From Calliopum simillimum (Eukaryota; Arthropoda; Insecta; Diptera; Lauxaniidae): a stretch of DNA of 64,000 nt. Below, piece after piece: positions 22,470 to 33,677 of this stretch. Position 1 is the first letter of the stretch; each line of letters starts with the position of its first letter. Under the pieces are notes generated by a model. That model saw only the letters and a program-made list of their open reading frames with translations, had not been told where the DNA came from and did not search any database. The position numbers and the translations under genes are program-made. The stretch lies in the NCBI GenBank assembly GCA_951812925.1, contig OX638372.1:43088245-43152244 (forward strand), in the 5' to 3' direction.

Positions 22470-22739
22470 TATCTGTTATACAATGGATAATATTTACTTG
22501 AATAGTGGTGTACATATGTATGTATTATTTGACAAGTATGCAAATTTTTGTTTGCACAAAACAATAAAATTGAAAGCGATTGAAATTTCATGTCAAAAAA
22601 TTGTATGTTTTCCTTTTTTACTAGTTACTTAACCACATCCAAAGCATTTCAAATAGTTTCAGAAAAACATACATATGTATGTAGTATTTTGTTTTTGATA
22701 GGAGTAGTACAGTATAGTATTCGTCCCGGTGCTTTTTAT

Positions 22740-23160
22740 ACAAGGTGTAATCGCTAAGGCTACGAAGCTTCTGAGAGGTGATAGAGAAGGCCTAAAATAT
22801 AGCCCTGAAAATTTATAAGGTTAAAACTGGTTCTCAGACATGTTTTACAAAAAAATAATTCTTTGGTCCCCCTAACGTTTAAGAGAAAACCCTTTTATGG
22901 GAAACTTTTAGCTAATTGCATGAGCTTTTTAGAGTTTTAAAATATTTCGCAAAGGTCTGAAACTTCAAAGACGATATTTAAAATTTTTTTTTTTTCTTTT
23001 TTTTACTTTGGCGGCCATTTTAGTATGAAAAATGTTCTATTAACTTACCCTTTTATAATTTTTCTTGGATTTTTTGATAAATTTCCTTCAATTCGGTAGT
23101 ACATTTGTAATACTAATTTTTTGGTTTGAGATCGAAATAAAAAAATAATGAAAATAATTT
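22740..23160 (+). repeat. Single-arm relative of the 18.9-kb foldback family
   Basis: It starts ACAAGGTGTAATCGCTAAGG. It follows the left arm of the foldback at 18,931 in order: a GATAG.. block, GGTTAAAACTGG, CCCCCTAACGTTTAAGAG, GGAAACTTTTAGCTAATT, and a final GCCATTTTAGTATGAAAAAT block. It lacks the mirrored second arm. Lies directly upstream of the Helitron. Non-coding. Confidence 0.6.
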
Positions 23161-23440
23161 TTTACTTAATAAAAATGAGACAGCATATAATCTATATACA
23201 TAAAAATGAAATGGTGTCCGTATGTAGCTTATGAACGCGGAAACTACAAGGCCGATTTAAATAATTTTTTTTTTTTGAATTGTTTCTTATGGTCTGTAGA
23301 AGGTTCTTAAGGGGGTGGGATGCCACTGAGGGGAACGGGGGTTGCACCCCCCATCCGAAAAAAATACAAACTAGTAAGGGTGTTAATTTTGGCCTGGCCA
23401 AAAAATAAATACCCTACACTGCAGTATTTTGAAAATTTTG

Positions 23441-24060
23441 CTTATATGGGAGGTGCCACTCCCTCTTGTCCGAGTACACCCAGTTTTTGTTCAGAGCTTG
23501 CATTTATAGTTTTTAGTGTCAGAGTGAAATTTTGTTGGATTATCTCAAAAAACTCTTTCAGCATAGCATTTTGAATCTTTTGCTTATATGGGAGGTGCCA
23601 CGCCCCCTTGTCTGATTTCACCCAATTTTTGCTGAGAGCTTTCATTCATAATTTTTAGTGTCTGAATTAAATTTGGTTCGAATATCTCAAAAAACGCTTT
23701 CAGTAAAGCGTTTTGAAGCTTTTGCTTATATGGGAGGTGCCACGCCCTCTTGTGCGAGTACACCCAGTTTTTGTTCAGAGCTTGCATTTATAGTTTTTAG
23801 TGTCAGAGTGAAATTTAGTTGGATTATCTCAAAAAACTTTTTCAGTATATCATTTTGAAACTTTTGCTTATATGGGAGGTGCCACGCCCCCTTGTACGAT
23901 TTCAACCAATTTTTTCTGGGAGCTTTCACTTATAATTTTTAGTGTCTGAGTCAAAGTTGGTTCGAATATCTCAAAAAACGCTTTCAGTATAGCGTTTTTA
24001 AGCTTTTGCTTATATGGGAGGTGCCACGCCCTCTTGTCCGAATTCGCTCAGTTTTTTATC
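23441..24060. repeat. 142-bp tandem repeats with dimeric order
   Basis: CTTATATGGGAGGTGCCAC starts at 23,441, 23,583, 23,725, 23,867 and 24,009, an exact 142-bp spacing. Units 1 and 3 match each other best (ACACCCAGTTTTTGTTCAG). Units 2 and 4 match each other best (TTTCAACC/TTTCACCC versions with TTTTT(G/C)TG), so the array looks like 284-bp dimers. Unit 5 diverges after about 50 bp. Confidence 0.9.
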
Positions 24061-24285
24061 AGAGCTTTCGCTTAGAATTCGTAGTACTTATATGTATTGT
24101 GGTTGCATTGTCGTGAAAAATACTCCTAAAATTGCATTTTGAATATAATTTTTGTATGGGCGGTAGGCGTCTCCGTTGACCGATTTTGCTCATTTTCAAT
24201 CCCCCGAGCTAACTTTGACGACGGAGGCAGTGTACCAAATTTCATTGAATTATCTTGCTCAGTTTTCCCAAAAAGTGTATTTCAA

Positions 24286-24312
24286 CACACAGCCAGCCAC
24301 CCAGCCAGCCAC

Positions 24313-24360
<48 letters not shown>

Positions 24361-24365
24361 ACAGA
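24286..24365. repeat. (CCAG)n microsatellite beside the mini-me core
   Basis: About 18 near-perfect CCAG/CCAC tetranucleotide units, joined directly to the CAGACAGACGGACATGG edge of the mini-me core. The equivalent at 4,636-4,670 is much shorter, so the array has expanded here. Confidence 0.9.
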
Positions 24366-24515
24366 CGGACATGGCTATATCGACTCAGGAGGTGACGCTG
24401 ATCAAGAATATATATACTTTTCTATACCTGCCACGCCTCCTTCTCTGCGTTACGAACGGAAGGACAAAGTGAATATACCCTGGGTGTAGGGTATAAAAAT
24501 GCTATATCTCTACAG

Positions 24516-25242
24516 TAGGGCTGTTCAAAAAAAAAAAATTTTCGAATTTCCAAGATATACTTTGGCATCACGATCTACATCATGACAGAATATCCCAAAA
24601 AATTTTTCAGATTTTTAAATTCATATTTAAAGGTGGCTCAAAGCAGAAATATATTTTTATTATTTTTTTTTAGCATTAATTATAAAATGTTGTCAAACAA
24701 TTTGAAAAATTTGTTTAAGAGTAACTTAAAACCATTCATTTTGTTTGTTTTTTAATGATCTTTAAAACCTACGTTGTAATTTTGACAAAAAAAATTTTAC
24801 ACTCTTAAAAAACTAAAAACTGCTTTAAGAAGGCGAAATTTTATGGTTTTTTCAAAGAAAAAAGTCATCGTGCTTTAAACGAAATGAACATTTTTTTAAT
24901 TTACAAGATCTCATTCAAAAGAACTCTTAAAAATCTTCAAGACAAGACATGTTAAGACTTTTTTGGGCCAGCAGGCTCGATGACATAACGTTTGAAACAT
25001 AGTAATGCAGCTCTGTCAAAGGCAAAACGCTTTTTACTCAAGAAGGAGGCATCTTACAAAAAAGTGCCCATGGCATAAAATGCTTAGAATCATCCAAGGA
25101 ACAAGTGTGAATTGTTTTTTTTTTTTAAATATGAATTTAAAAATCTGAAAAATTTTTTGGAATATTCTGTCATGATGTAGATCGTGATGCCAAAGTATAT
25201 CTTGGAAATTCGAAAAATTTTGTTTTTTTTTGAACAGCCCTA
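24516..25242. mobile_element. hAT-type MITE, 727 bp, 8-bp target duplication
   Basis: The termini TAGGGCTGTTCAAAA and TTTTGAACAGCCCTA are inverted. CTCTACAG flanks both sides exactly (24,508-24,515 and 25,243-25,250). An 8-bp duplication and an (C/T)AGGG(N)TG start are hAT hallmarks. The internal segment is shared with the giant palindrome at 16,148-17,276. No transposase frame, so it depends on a hAT source elsewhere. Confidence 0.85.
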
Positions 25243-25677
25243 CTCTACAGTTATACAAGTTATGATTATGAAAGTTGATGAACTTATGCATAATGTACAT
25301 ATCTACCATTCACCATGCAAAACTTGGGGGATATTGGGTGTAGGAGAATTGCATCCACTTTTCAAAAATACACAAAATGCTATATTTCTTCACATATCGC
25401 AGATATCGTTATAAAACTTGGTACATATATGAATATTCTATCTACCATTTACTTTGAAAATCTTGGGCGGGGGAGTGAGATGGGGGAGTTGCACCCTTCA
25501 TACTAAAAATATATAAAATGCTATATCTCTGTACCTATGGAAGCTATGATTACAAAAGTTGATACATGGATCTTTAAAAACCTTGGTGATTGGAAGAGAG
25601 GGACGATGGAGATGGATGGGACTTCGTACTTATAGGAATCGGGAATGGGCGAACGAAGTCGCAACCAGGCCAGCTAG

Positions 25678-26634
25678 TTAATGTATAATTTTTAAATAAA
25701 TTTCAAGTTCTATGGATAGCCTCAACTATAGGTAACTTAAGCAAGCTAGCAGCATATTGGGCTTAAATGAACCTAGAATGATTCATCTTCCAAATTCAAT
25801 TCATGTTACCAATGCCAATGCCAATGTTGCTGCTAAATCGACAGCAAAATGTCTTGTTTATTTGCTTTAAGTTTTTTGTTTGCTTATCGAATTTACGGTA
25901 AATTAATTTCGACACTCTACTTGGAGAGTCTAAGACAAATAGCAGGACATGAAAAATTGTAAGCAAACACACAATAGTCGGCCACGTTTGCTTAAAGAAT
26001 ACGCTACACTATAAAATGATAACAAAGGTAACCTAAAACAACACATTGTACGGAATTTCAGTCGAATTGCTGCTAAGCTAGATATCGTTTCAGAATCCCA
26101 AATGTAGCCGAAAATGCAACCATCCAAAGACAACGTAAAAACAATCGCTGTAGCAAATCGGGGAAATGTTGACGAGAATTGAATGTACTCATCATTCACC
26201 TTATACAAATGAGGACTTTTATGGTGGGCTTATGGAGCTAAACAAAACAAGAAGAAGATCAGAAATATTTATTACCTTTAAAACTTATCATAAACACTAT
26301 AAAACTCTCGTATTCGTTAAAAAGTTTTTAAGTTCAGTCTCAAATACTGTAGGGTATTAAAAGTTGTCTCTATATTCCAACGGCACAAAGCACAGCACCA
26401 ACAGCGACAGCATTTGTGTGGATTGCAAAAATTGGAATTTATTTACTTTTTTAAGTAAGTTTTAAGATTGATTTTGCCAAAAATCCCTTAAGAATTTACA
26501 ATTGAACTTTTTGGCAAATTCAGTAAACCATAAAGACGTAAGACAAAATAAATTGAAAATAAAAGTCCATAACTTTCAGTATGAATTTTATAAATTCCAA
26601 TGAAAGGGTAAATATAATAAAGATACTGTTACAC
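25678..26634. other. Gene-poor sequence, nothing recognised
   Basis: No reading frame with a credible product. Includes a short CCAATG repeat at about 25,811-25,830. Confidence 0.4.
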
Positions 26635-26874
26635 ATGGGTCATTCCATATTAAACTAGACATCATTTCGCTTTTGCGTCTCCGATTCAGCAGAGTATTGG
26701 CTAACCCATGAGCATTTAAAAAAAAAGTTTTTAAGTTTTTATAAATTTCTATCTTTTGAAATGCTTAATAAAAAAATTTTGAAAAATCAATGTTCTAAAA
26801 AAAAAAAATTTTTAAAAATAACATGCAAAAGCTAAATGGTATCGAGTTTGGCATGAAATGTCCCATTTACACTT
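26635..26874. mobile_element. Possible small MITE
   Basis: The left phrase GGGTCATTCCATATTAAACT is imperfectly mirrored by AGTTTGGCATGAAATGTCCC at about 26,855-26,874 (about three quarters matched). The interior is A/T runs. A GGGTCATTCCA terminus is common in insect MITEs, from memory. Confidence 0.4.
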
Positions 26875-27235
26875 GTCATGTATAATATATGACGTGAGTT
26901 CGAAAATTCGATTTGTCAGCTAACCCATCAGTACTATAGTGTCTTCTGGCATTTGTCACACGTACCATGCAAAAGCCTACAAGCACATTCACATGCATGC
27001 ATGCAGTGGCGTCATCTTTTGTGGACGTTAGGGGACTAAAGCAATAATTGTGTTAAACAAAACATTTTCTGAAGCATAAAATTTCAACTTCATCCGGGAC
27101 TTTGAGAGGGAAAACCTTTCATGTAAGAGCACTGAGTTCAAAAGCTAAAACATAAAACCTTAATTCTTTTAAAAGATTCGAGCTCAGAAAAAACTGCCAT
27201 CATTAAAGTGATTTTTTAGATATTTTCGAAATACC

Positions 27236-27290
27236 AACGGACATGGCTATATGGAACCAAGGGGTGATGTTGATCAAGATTATATGGATG
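27236..27290 (-). repeat. mini-me core fragment
   Basis: ACGGACATGGCTATATGG followed by GTGATGTTGATCAAGA matches the minus-strand core of the DINE-like elements. Flanks are not homologous, so this is an old fragment. Confidence 0.6.
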
Positions 27291-27359
27291 ATGTGCTATT
27301 ATTAATTACAAATATAGAAAATATGACGGCATGAAACAAATTTTAAAAGTTGTAGTAAG

Positions 27360-28050
27360 CTTGACAAGAGAATATCAGCCCAGGAGAATGCTACAATGTT
27401 GCAAACATAATATTATCGCGATAACAAAAAGAATAATTCTTAGTTTTTAAATAGAAACTGGTGGATAAGAATTCTAATTGTAAATTAATTCAATTACGTA
27501 TAGTAATATAAAAAAACCTTCCAGGAAAATGTCACACACTCGTGTGTGACTCGTTTTCCTTACAAGATTTCTAAGCTTAAAAAACTCACTGCATTCACTG
27601 TCGAAAAATCAAAACTGATTGAGCTGAAAAAGAGCTACTTAAGTTTCCTCTAGTCTTGAATGGCGGACCAACTTCTGTGTATGTCAATTCAATGTAAATA
27701 AATTATTTTGGAAGAGTTAACACAGAAAAACTATATCTGAATGATATATGTATGCAAACAATGTCATATATATTTTTTTCAAACCTTTTATGCGAAAAAA
27801 ATCAAATTTATTGCACTAACGACTCGTTAGTAACGAGCGGTTTGGGACAGGCAGGAGAATGAGGTTTTAGCACTTTATGTTACAATTTCATATTAAAAAA
27901 TTTTGAATTATTTTTTTATTATAAGCTATTTATATAGACACTATTATTAAGTATCTCCATTAAAAAGTTAAAAAATCAAATTTGAACTTTAAACGTGGTT
28001 TTGAACCATGACACATTGAATCGTACATTTTACGAAGAATCACCTATGTA
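27360..28050. repeat. Dispersed repeat, copy 1 (pair at 47.8-49.4 kb)
   Basis: Shares with 47,845-49,400, in order: CAGGAGAATG near a TGTTGCAA/TGTCGCAA word, CAAAACTGATTGAGCTGAAA, GGACCAACTTC, TTTGTCAATTCAAT-like, then GGACAG..GGAGAATGA and an ACTTTATG..ATTTCA block. It lacks the palindromic insert found in the other copy. Confidence 0.6.
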
Positions 28051-29925
28051 GACTTTTCTATACCAAACACTCCTCTTTCCCAGCATTTCCAGCTCCATTA
28101 TGAAAGTAAGCCTTAAAATATCTTCCGTCTCGGAGGACGTTAAATATATACGCCTTGAGTCTACGTCACTGACTTATATTTGCCTCATATAGTCACATCA
28201 ATCAGCTTGAGAATAAACAATAGCAGGACAGGCTAACAGGATAATGATAGGATTTGGGGTGAATAAGTGAAGAACACGAGTATGTGAACTTTTGAACTCA
28301 TTTTTCAAATTTTCTTCGTTTTATTGAAATGTCTGTTGACTTGCCTATGAAAGTAAACTTTTCCTACTCATCCATGTTGCCAATTGAATTAGCATGCCCT
28401 CCTTTAGACAACTTAAGTTCAACACAGCGTTCTACTGTAAAATTTAAAGCGTTCAAATGGCAATTTACTTGAAATTCTTCCCAAACGAATTGTGTCATTC
28501 AATCAATCATGTTAAATCTACTGGTACTCGTATGGTAACTTTCAGTAAGTTTTTGTTTTTGCCTTTTGCTGTGATTTTGAAAATTTTCTTTTAATCTACT
28601 TTACCAAAAGTTTTGAAATCTTTTCATATACCATATCATGCACCATATCTCAAATAAAATCGCTTCCAGAACAAAAAAAAAATAACAACTACTTAGTTAA
28701 TTACAAAACAAATTACTTAAAATTTTAAACGATTATAGAATATAGCTTGAAATTAATGGCGTTATGTTTAAAAAATAGTATCGGGCAAAAATGGACCTAG
28801 GCCACTTTCAAACTAAACGGCTCATTTAATATTCCAGATGAGGAACCAAGGCTTCTTTTCTAAATCTTTTCACTTTTTGTTTAGAGCATTCTTAAATTTC
28901 ATCCGAAAAATGTCATACTTTAAAAAATTCTGCTAGAATACAATTTTCAGACTTTTGCTTGTATGGGAAGTATCATGCTCTATTGTCAAGGACATGTCTA
29001 AATTGTTTGAATGTAGTATCTCTGCGGAAATTTGTTGGTACGTTCTTAGCAAAAATTATATTGGAATTAAATTAGTTGTATTTTTCGGAGTCAGAAAACA
29101 GCTAGCTATAAATATTTATCACAAGTAATCAAAAATTCAGAAATATCCTTTTAAAAATGTGACGGCCTAAAGAAGTTCTTTAAAATATATAGGTCAAATT
29201 ACAGCTTAAAAAAAAAAAAAACATAATGTTCGAAAAATCTTGCATTCGTTCGCCATGTGTAAACGCATGGTTAAACATGAAGTTATTTTTCCAGCAAAAA
29301 AAAAATTCCTAACTCTTTTAAGTAAGTCAAGCCCTTCAAACATCCTAAGCTCTTAATATTAGCTAACGAAATAATAAAAGGATTTATTAAAAAATTTAGC
29401 GTCTATCATATTCCAAAAAGGGTTAAACGAAAGGTTAGAAATAAATTTCTTAAATCTTTTTATTATTCAAATGTGCAGTTTAAAAAACCATCCCAATTAG
29501 TTGTACTTAGGTAGCGAAAAAACTAAGAGAAGCTCTAAAACGTAGCCCTACCTAAAAAAAATGAAAAACCCAGGTAATTTTTTGCTTGAAATACCACGAA
29601 AAAACCAACCCTCATTAGTTTAGTTAGTTAGATACTTTGAAAACTTTGGCAAAAGTATCGAAAAATTTGGAAAGTCTTAAAAAGAATATTTAAAAAAATC
29701 AAAGCTGTTAAAAACATTACAATATCAATAAAATCCAAAAGATAAATCTTGATATGACCAAAAAATGCTGAGGAATATATTAAATATATAAAAAAAGTCG
29801 ATAAATAGTGGCAAGTTCAAAAAATTTTGAATTTTATTGAAGGACTCCAAACTTTGATAAGCTCTAAAAATTTCGAATAGTGTTGAAATAATCTGAAAAA
29901 TTTGATATATTTGGTCAAAACAAGC
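28051..29925. other. Gene-poor sequence with one decayed DINE repeat unit
   Basis: Around 28,866-29,005 a degenerate copy of the 142-bp unit is visible (CTTTTGCTTGTATGGGA, then TTGTCAAGGACATG). The rest is AT-rich with no supported gene. Confidence 0.45.
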
Positions 29926-30140
29926 ATATCATGCCTAGCGTAACAAGAATTGAAGCACCCCCTTCGAATTTGGTAAAATCATTTAATGCCAATACCGATA
30001 AAAACGGGGAAAAATGGAAGGGTACTAAAAGTGGAAAACCTGTAAACTGTGCCAAACACTCCTTCACATAATTGTCCATTGTCGGACATTTCTTAACCGA
30101 TTTAATTTTCAGACCATTTTTGGAATGGTATTAAATCAGG
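29926..30140. repeat. Dispersed repeat, inverted partner at 54.59-54.75 kb
   Basis: TATCATGCCTAGCGTAACAA, ACACTCCTTCACATAATTGT and TTTCTTAACCGATTTAATTT occur in this order and are found reverse-complemented at 54,585-54,750. A core of the same family (ACATTTCTTAAC plus GATTTTCC) is also in the palindrome at 50.85-50.96 kb. Confidence 0.6.
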
Positions 30141-30537
30141 CTACGAGCGCAAGGTTAATTTCTCATGCTTGGAAAAAAGTTTTAAATTTGGTACTATTTT
30201 AATACTAAAATTAGAAAAACTCTTCATAACCTACCTTTTAAAAGCTATGAGCACATAAACATATGTACCAAAATTTCAATTTCAATTTTATTAAGAAGTT
30301 TCAAATGTACATTAAGTCTTAGACTTTTATAGCACATCAGTAGCATAAAATATAATTTAAATTATTAAAAGAGAATAAAATTAAATAAATAAGGAAATAG
30401 ATAATAAAAATAATAAACCTCAGACAAACAAAAAGCTTAAAAAAAAATATTGCACTAAAAATAAATTCTATATTGCACATCTCTTTTTAAGCCTCTTGGT
30501 TGTCCGATAATAAAAATAATAAATAAACAAACACATA

Positions 30538-30626
30538 ATAAATAAATAAATAAGTAAATAAATGTAAGTAAATAAATAAATAAATAAACAAATAAATAAT
30601 TAAATAAATAAATAAATAAATAACTA
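30538..30626. repeat. (AAAT)n microsatellite
   Basis: AAATAAATAAATAAAT-type units with a few substitutions, inside the retrotransposon 3'UTR between two copies of its duplicated block. Confidence 0.85.
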
Positions 30627-30749
30627 AATATAAAATTAAAATAAGCCATCAGACAAACAAAAAGCTTAAAGAAAATATTGCACTAAAATATATTGCACTT
30701 CTCATTAAACCTCTTGGCTGCCTGATCCTAAACTAAAGTAATATATAAA

Positions 30750-30932
30750 TTAAACAGTAAAATAATGCAAAATTGCATGTTTGAAACTGCTAAATGTACT
30801 GGAACGTTTAACTTCGAATGGTAAAGAGTTCCACAATCTTATGATGCTAGTGAAGAAGTATCTACTAGAATTTAGATAATTGCATCTAGGAATTATGAAA
30901 CACAACGACCTGGATGACTGACAGAATTGCAA
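30750..30932 (-). pseudogene. Reverse-transcriptase C-terminal fragment
   Basis: Sixty codons: a Cys/Arg-rich start, YLNSSRYFFTSIIRLWNSLP and a final FKHAILHYF. In non-LTR proteins this RLWNSLP motif lies after the RT thumb, close to the stop codon. Nothing upstream of it survives. No catalytic residue is present. Confidence 0.7.
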
Positions 30933-31110
30933 TTTATTAAATAAAAAAAATAATTATTTTCGCTACTTTTATTTTGTTACTAAGATTAATAAAAACGCTC
31001 CATTGCCTTCTTTTCAGATCTTCAAGAACATTTTTGATGGAAAGACGGCAAAACTATTTTTTATATGAATCCAATACAAAGATGGTATCGTTATCGGATA
31101 ACGTGTTATA

Positions 31111-31195
31111 GTGGGTGAACTCGGAGAAGAGACCTTGGCTCCTTCTATATAAGGAAAATTTCGAAATACTGCAGTGAAGGGTATTTAATGTCTGT
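31111..31195 (+). repeat. DINE-like 3' end fragment
   Basis: The phrases AATACTGCAGTG and GGGTATTTAATGT match the 3' portion of the 4.5-kb copy, preceded by a decayed 142-bp unit edge. The final hairpin and CTAG are lost. Confidence 0.55.
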
Positions 31196-31645
31196 TCAAA
31201 ATTTTCGATGATTTTTTATTTGGGTTTTGATTTTGGATACTTTTATATTCGGATATTTTATAACTTATTAACAACATCTAATTTACTAAAACACGTTAGA
31301 AAATTCAAGAATCTGTCCCAAAAAACTTTGTTTTTGAGTCAGGAAATCTCTTAATTTATTCTTCTGAGCTAGGCCTATGCACAGAATATTTTGTTTTTGC
31401 AAAAAAATTGCGTTTAATGGGGTTCCATACATTCATAGCTAAAGAGATTGTTGTTGTCCTAATAGCCATACGATATATCGTAAACTTTAAAGCACTGATA
31501 GATCAGCTTTAAACACATTGAGCATCATGTTTCCTGGGAATCTAAAACTTTTGGTTAATTATTTTTTGACACAAAAATGGAAAATTGAGCTTTTCGTAGA
31601 TTTCAGTTCAAAAACATATGTTTTACATAAAAAGTAAACCAATTC

Positions 31646-32251
31646 CAAAAAAACTAAAGGTGTTCCGATCTTAGGTGCCCAGCACTCAAAATGTTCGGTA
31701 GGGTCTCTTAATTACGTGTGTAAATGTTGGTAAAAAAATATTGAGATTTAGCACTCGCGCAAGCTCGATAAGTGGAGCTGCCTTGACCATACGAGAATGG
31801 GGTTCTTTCAGCCCGTGGAAATTGATAAAAAAGGATAGGAACAATTTTTTTTTCTATCCTCCTTTATGTTTTCGAGGTCGCTGAAGACAATGGCATTGCC
31901 AGTTCTTGGAAAAGATTCCAAGATTTCAAGATATTTAAGATATCTCTCGAAAAAAAAAAAAAAAAAATTTCAGATTTTTGTTAGATTAAATTGTCATTAA
32001 TCGTACGAAAATTTATTTTTTTTTTCTCGGACACTAGTCTTGTAGCCTAGATTGTGACCAACAAATATTTTTTGACAAAATTTTCTCGAGATATCGGCCA
32101 CAGACTTAACCGCCGTCCTGCCGTATTATTGTTCATTACCAGTCACTGGAGATATCTGCCGATTTTACGCTATTATCATTGGTTTTTGAGATCCTACCTT
32201 GTACTTTCGGTGTCGCTGGAGAGCTGGAACATTTATTTTCACGATAAAATG
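31646..32251. repeat. Long dispersed repeat, inverted partner at 59.3-59.9 kb
   Basis: The roughly 600-bp block from AAACTAAAGGTGTTCCGATC to TTATTTTCACGATAAAATG is found reverse-complemented at 59,291-59,917 with good identity along its length. Shared landmarks include CAGCCCGTGGAAATTGATAA, TTTCTCGAGATATCGGCCAC and CACTGGAGATATC. No coding capacity or clear termini. The frames on either strand are fortuitous. Confidence 0.75.
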
Positions 32252-33677
32252 TAAGTTATTCAATACGTTCAAGATATTCCTATCATAAATTTCCCTAGTG
32301 GGATTTCCAATGAAAAGCAGAACTAGCTCTAAAACCTCGACATAATTTTTCCGCGCATGATTCATCTGGAGCTAGTGATTGATGTCCATCGCGGTTTTCT
32401 TCTAAAAAGGTGCCAATATCTCCCAAATTTTTCAGTGTATATTATACACACTTCAAAAAATTGATATACACATTTAATATTTCATTGAAATTCTCAAATA
32501 TTTTGAACAAGTCACTCAATTAAACTCACTTAAACTTAACTCTACACTTAAAAATAGTGACCAAGAAAAGCAAAATAAAACTTTCTCTTTTCTAAAACTC
32601 TGAATTAATTTATCAAAATCACATGGTTTGCCATTTACAGTCAGCACGAATTATAAGTTCCTTAATTTCCTTCACAGCTTCTTCAATAGCGTGAAAAAAA
32701 TTAATTGAAGAATGAGTTCATTAGAATTGAAACCGAAACAATTGTCGTCGTCGTTGACACCATAAAAACAAATTTTGCTACACTGCAAAAACACCATCAA
32801 TCGAAAACACTCAGAATGAAGTGTTGAAAACAAAAAAAAAAGCTGATTAAGAAGAAGAAGAAGAGCGAAAAATCGAACATCAATTGTTATTTCTGCTCTC
32901 GATTGCAATTGAATTCCAATTTCATGGTTTGGCCAACATAATCAGTTGGGTTGTCAAGTGAAAAATTAAAAAAAAAAACAAAGTGCAGCCAAAAATCAAT
33001 GAGAAAAGTTTCCATTTATATGAGAAAATTTTGAGTTTATTTTTACTATTTCCCCATATGCATGGAAATGATATGAGAAAATTTTTGCACATTTACGCGT
33101 TCGCTTTTTGTTTGAGTTGAACTTAATACAAAATTTATCAGGGATATTTAAAAAGTTTTCGTTTACTTTCTAACCGGTGCCAGTTTGTTTTTCCAATGCG
33201 TTTCTCATATAAAAGTTTAGTTTTAAGTGCAGAAAAGTTTTACCGCAGTGATTTCTCTATTTATGACTTAACTTTATAGTAAATTACTTATCTTAGGGTT
33301 GCCAGCATTGTAGCAAACTTTTCTGAAAATCTTGATAAGCAAAATCTAGTCATGGTTGAATTGTGGGATTGATAATCTCCCCTGTTCTTGTTAGTGAAAG
33401 AGAAGAGTGCTCTGAGAGAAAACGGTAATGTCCTTGCAGAATAATTCAACTTTATCTATGGTATATTTAATCCTTTAACGACCACGTCCAAGCCAAAAAT
33501 TAGGAAAATTTGTATAATGAGGGAGCGATATATGTCATTTTGATATTTGTCAGTTTCTGAACGCATCTTTAATTTTTATTTTTCTGGAAACACCATAAGT
33601 GCCTATGGTCATTCTAAAGTGACATTTCGTTTCATATATTTTAGAAAAGATTTTAGAGGCGTAATAATGTTTCTCAT
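32252..33677. other. Gene-poor AT-rich sequence
   Basis: No frame with a recognisable product. CGTCGTCGTTG at about 32,747 and GAAGAAGAAGAAGAG at about 32,852 are simple-sequence patches. Confidence 0.4.

Larger units (their letters stand above)
23371..24500 (-). mobile_element. DINE-1/mini-me-like element with tandem repeats
   Basis: Read on the minus strand it starts at the TTTTTATACCCTACACCC end (24,500) and ends with hairpin TTGGCCaGGCCAA, then CTTACTAG followed by T (23,371-23,374 on the plus strand). The mini-me core GACGGACATGGCTATATC lies at about 24,364-24,381, flanked by a (CCAG)n microsatellite on one side and a TA-rich stretch on the other. Its main body is the 142-bp tandem array. 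No coding capacity; frames on both strands arise from repeats. The Helitron sequence on both sides rejoins cleanly once it is removed, showing it is a secondary insertion. Confidence 0.68.
23191..25677 (+). mobile_element. Non-autonomous Helitron hosting two nested elements
   Basis: The 5' end is TCTATATACATAAAAATGAA preceded by A. The 3' end is GGCCAGCTAG followed by T, with a hairpin GCGAACGAAGTCGC about 14 bases inside. TC...CTAG between A and T is the Helitron signature. The body has three degenerate direct repeats that each pair a G-rich phrase with ATGCTATAT(C/T)TCT (about 23,308, 25,325, 25,467). The first is interrupted by the DINE-like element (23,371-24,500) and then the hAT MITE (24,516-25,242). 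No Rep/helicase frame. Net Helitron length is about 0.63 kb after removing the insertions. Confidence 0.72.
30268..30950 (-). mobile_element. 5'-truncated non-LTR retrotransposon 3' end
   Basis: On the minus strand a frame from about 30,932 to 30,750 ends in RLWNSLPFEVKRSSTFSSFK and stops, the classical C-terminus of Jockey/CR1-type reverse-transcriptase proteins. The 3'UTR follows and ends in TTGAAATTGAAATTTT (plus-strand AAAATTTCAATTTCAATTTT at about 30,269). The 3'UTR contains a duplicated block: CAGACAAACAAAAAGCTTAA starts at about 30,422 and 30,651. Between the two copies lies an (AAAT)n microsatellite. The piece is different from the 7.5-kb element. The missing 5' part is typical of incomplete reverse transcription. 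Confidence 0.7.

Noticed and set aside
23192..23929. Similar 66-69-codon frames on the minus strand repeating a ...AWHLPYKQK... motif
   Set aside because: They come from the 142-bp tandem units. Since 142 is not a multiple of three, the frame shifts each unit and no protein can span the array.
24139..24489. Plus-strand frame with repeated ASQPASQP residues
   Set aside because: Translation of the (CCAG)n microsatellite and mini-me core in a non-coding element; the same sequence is open in more than one frame.
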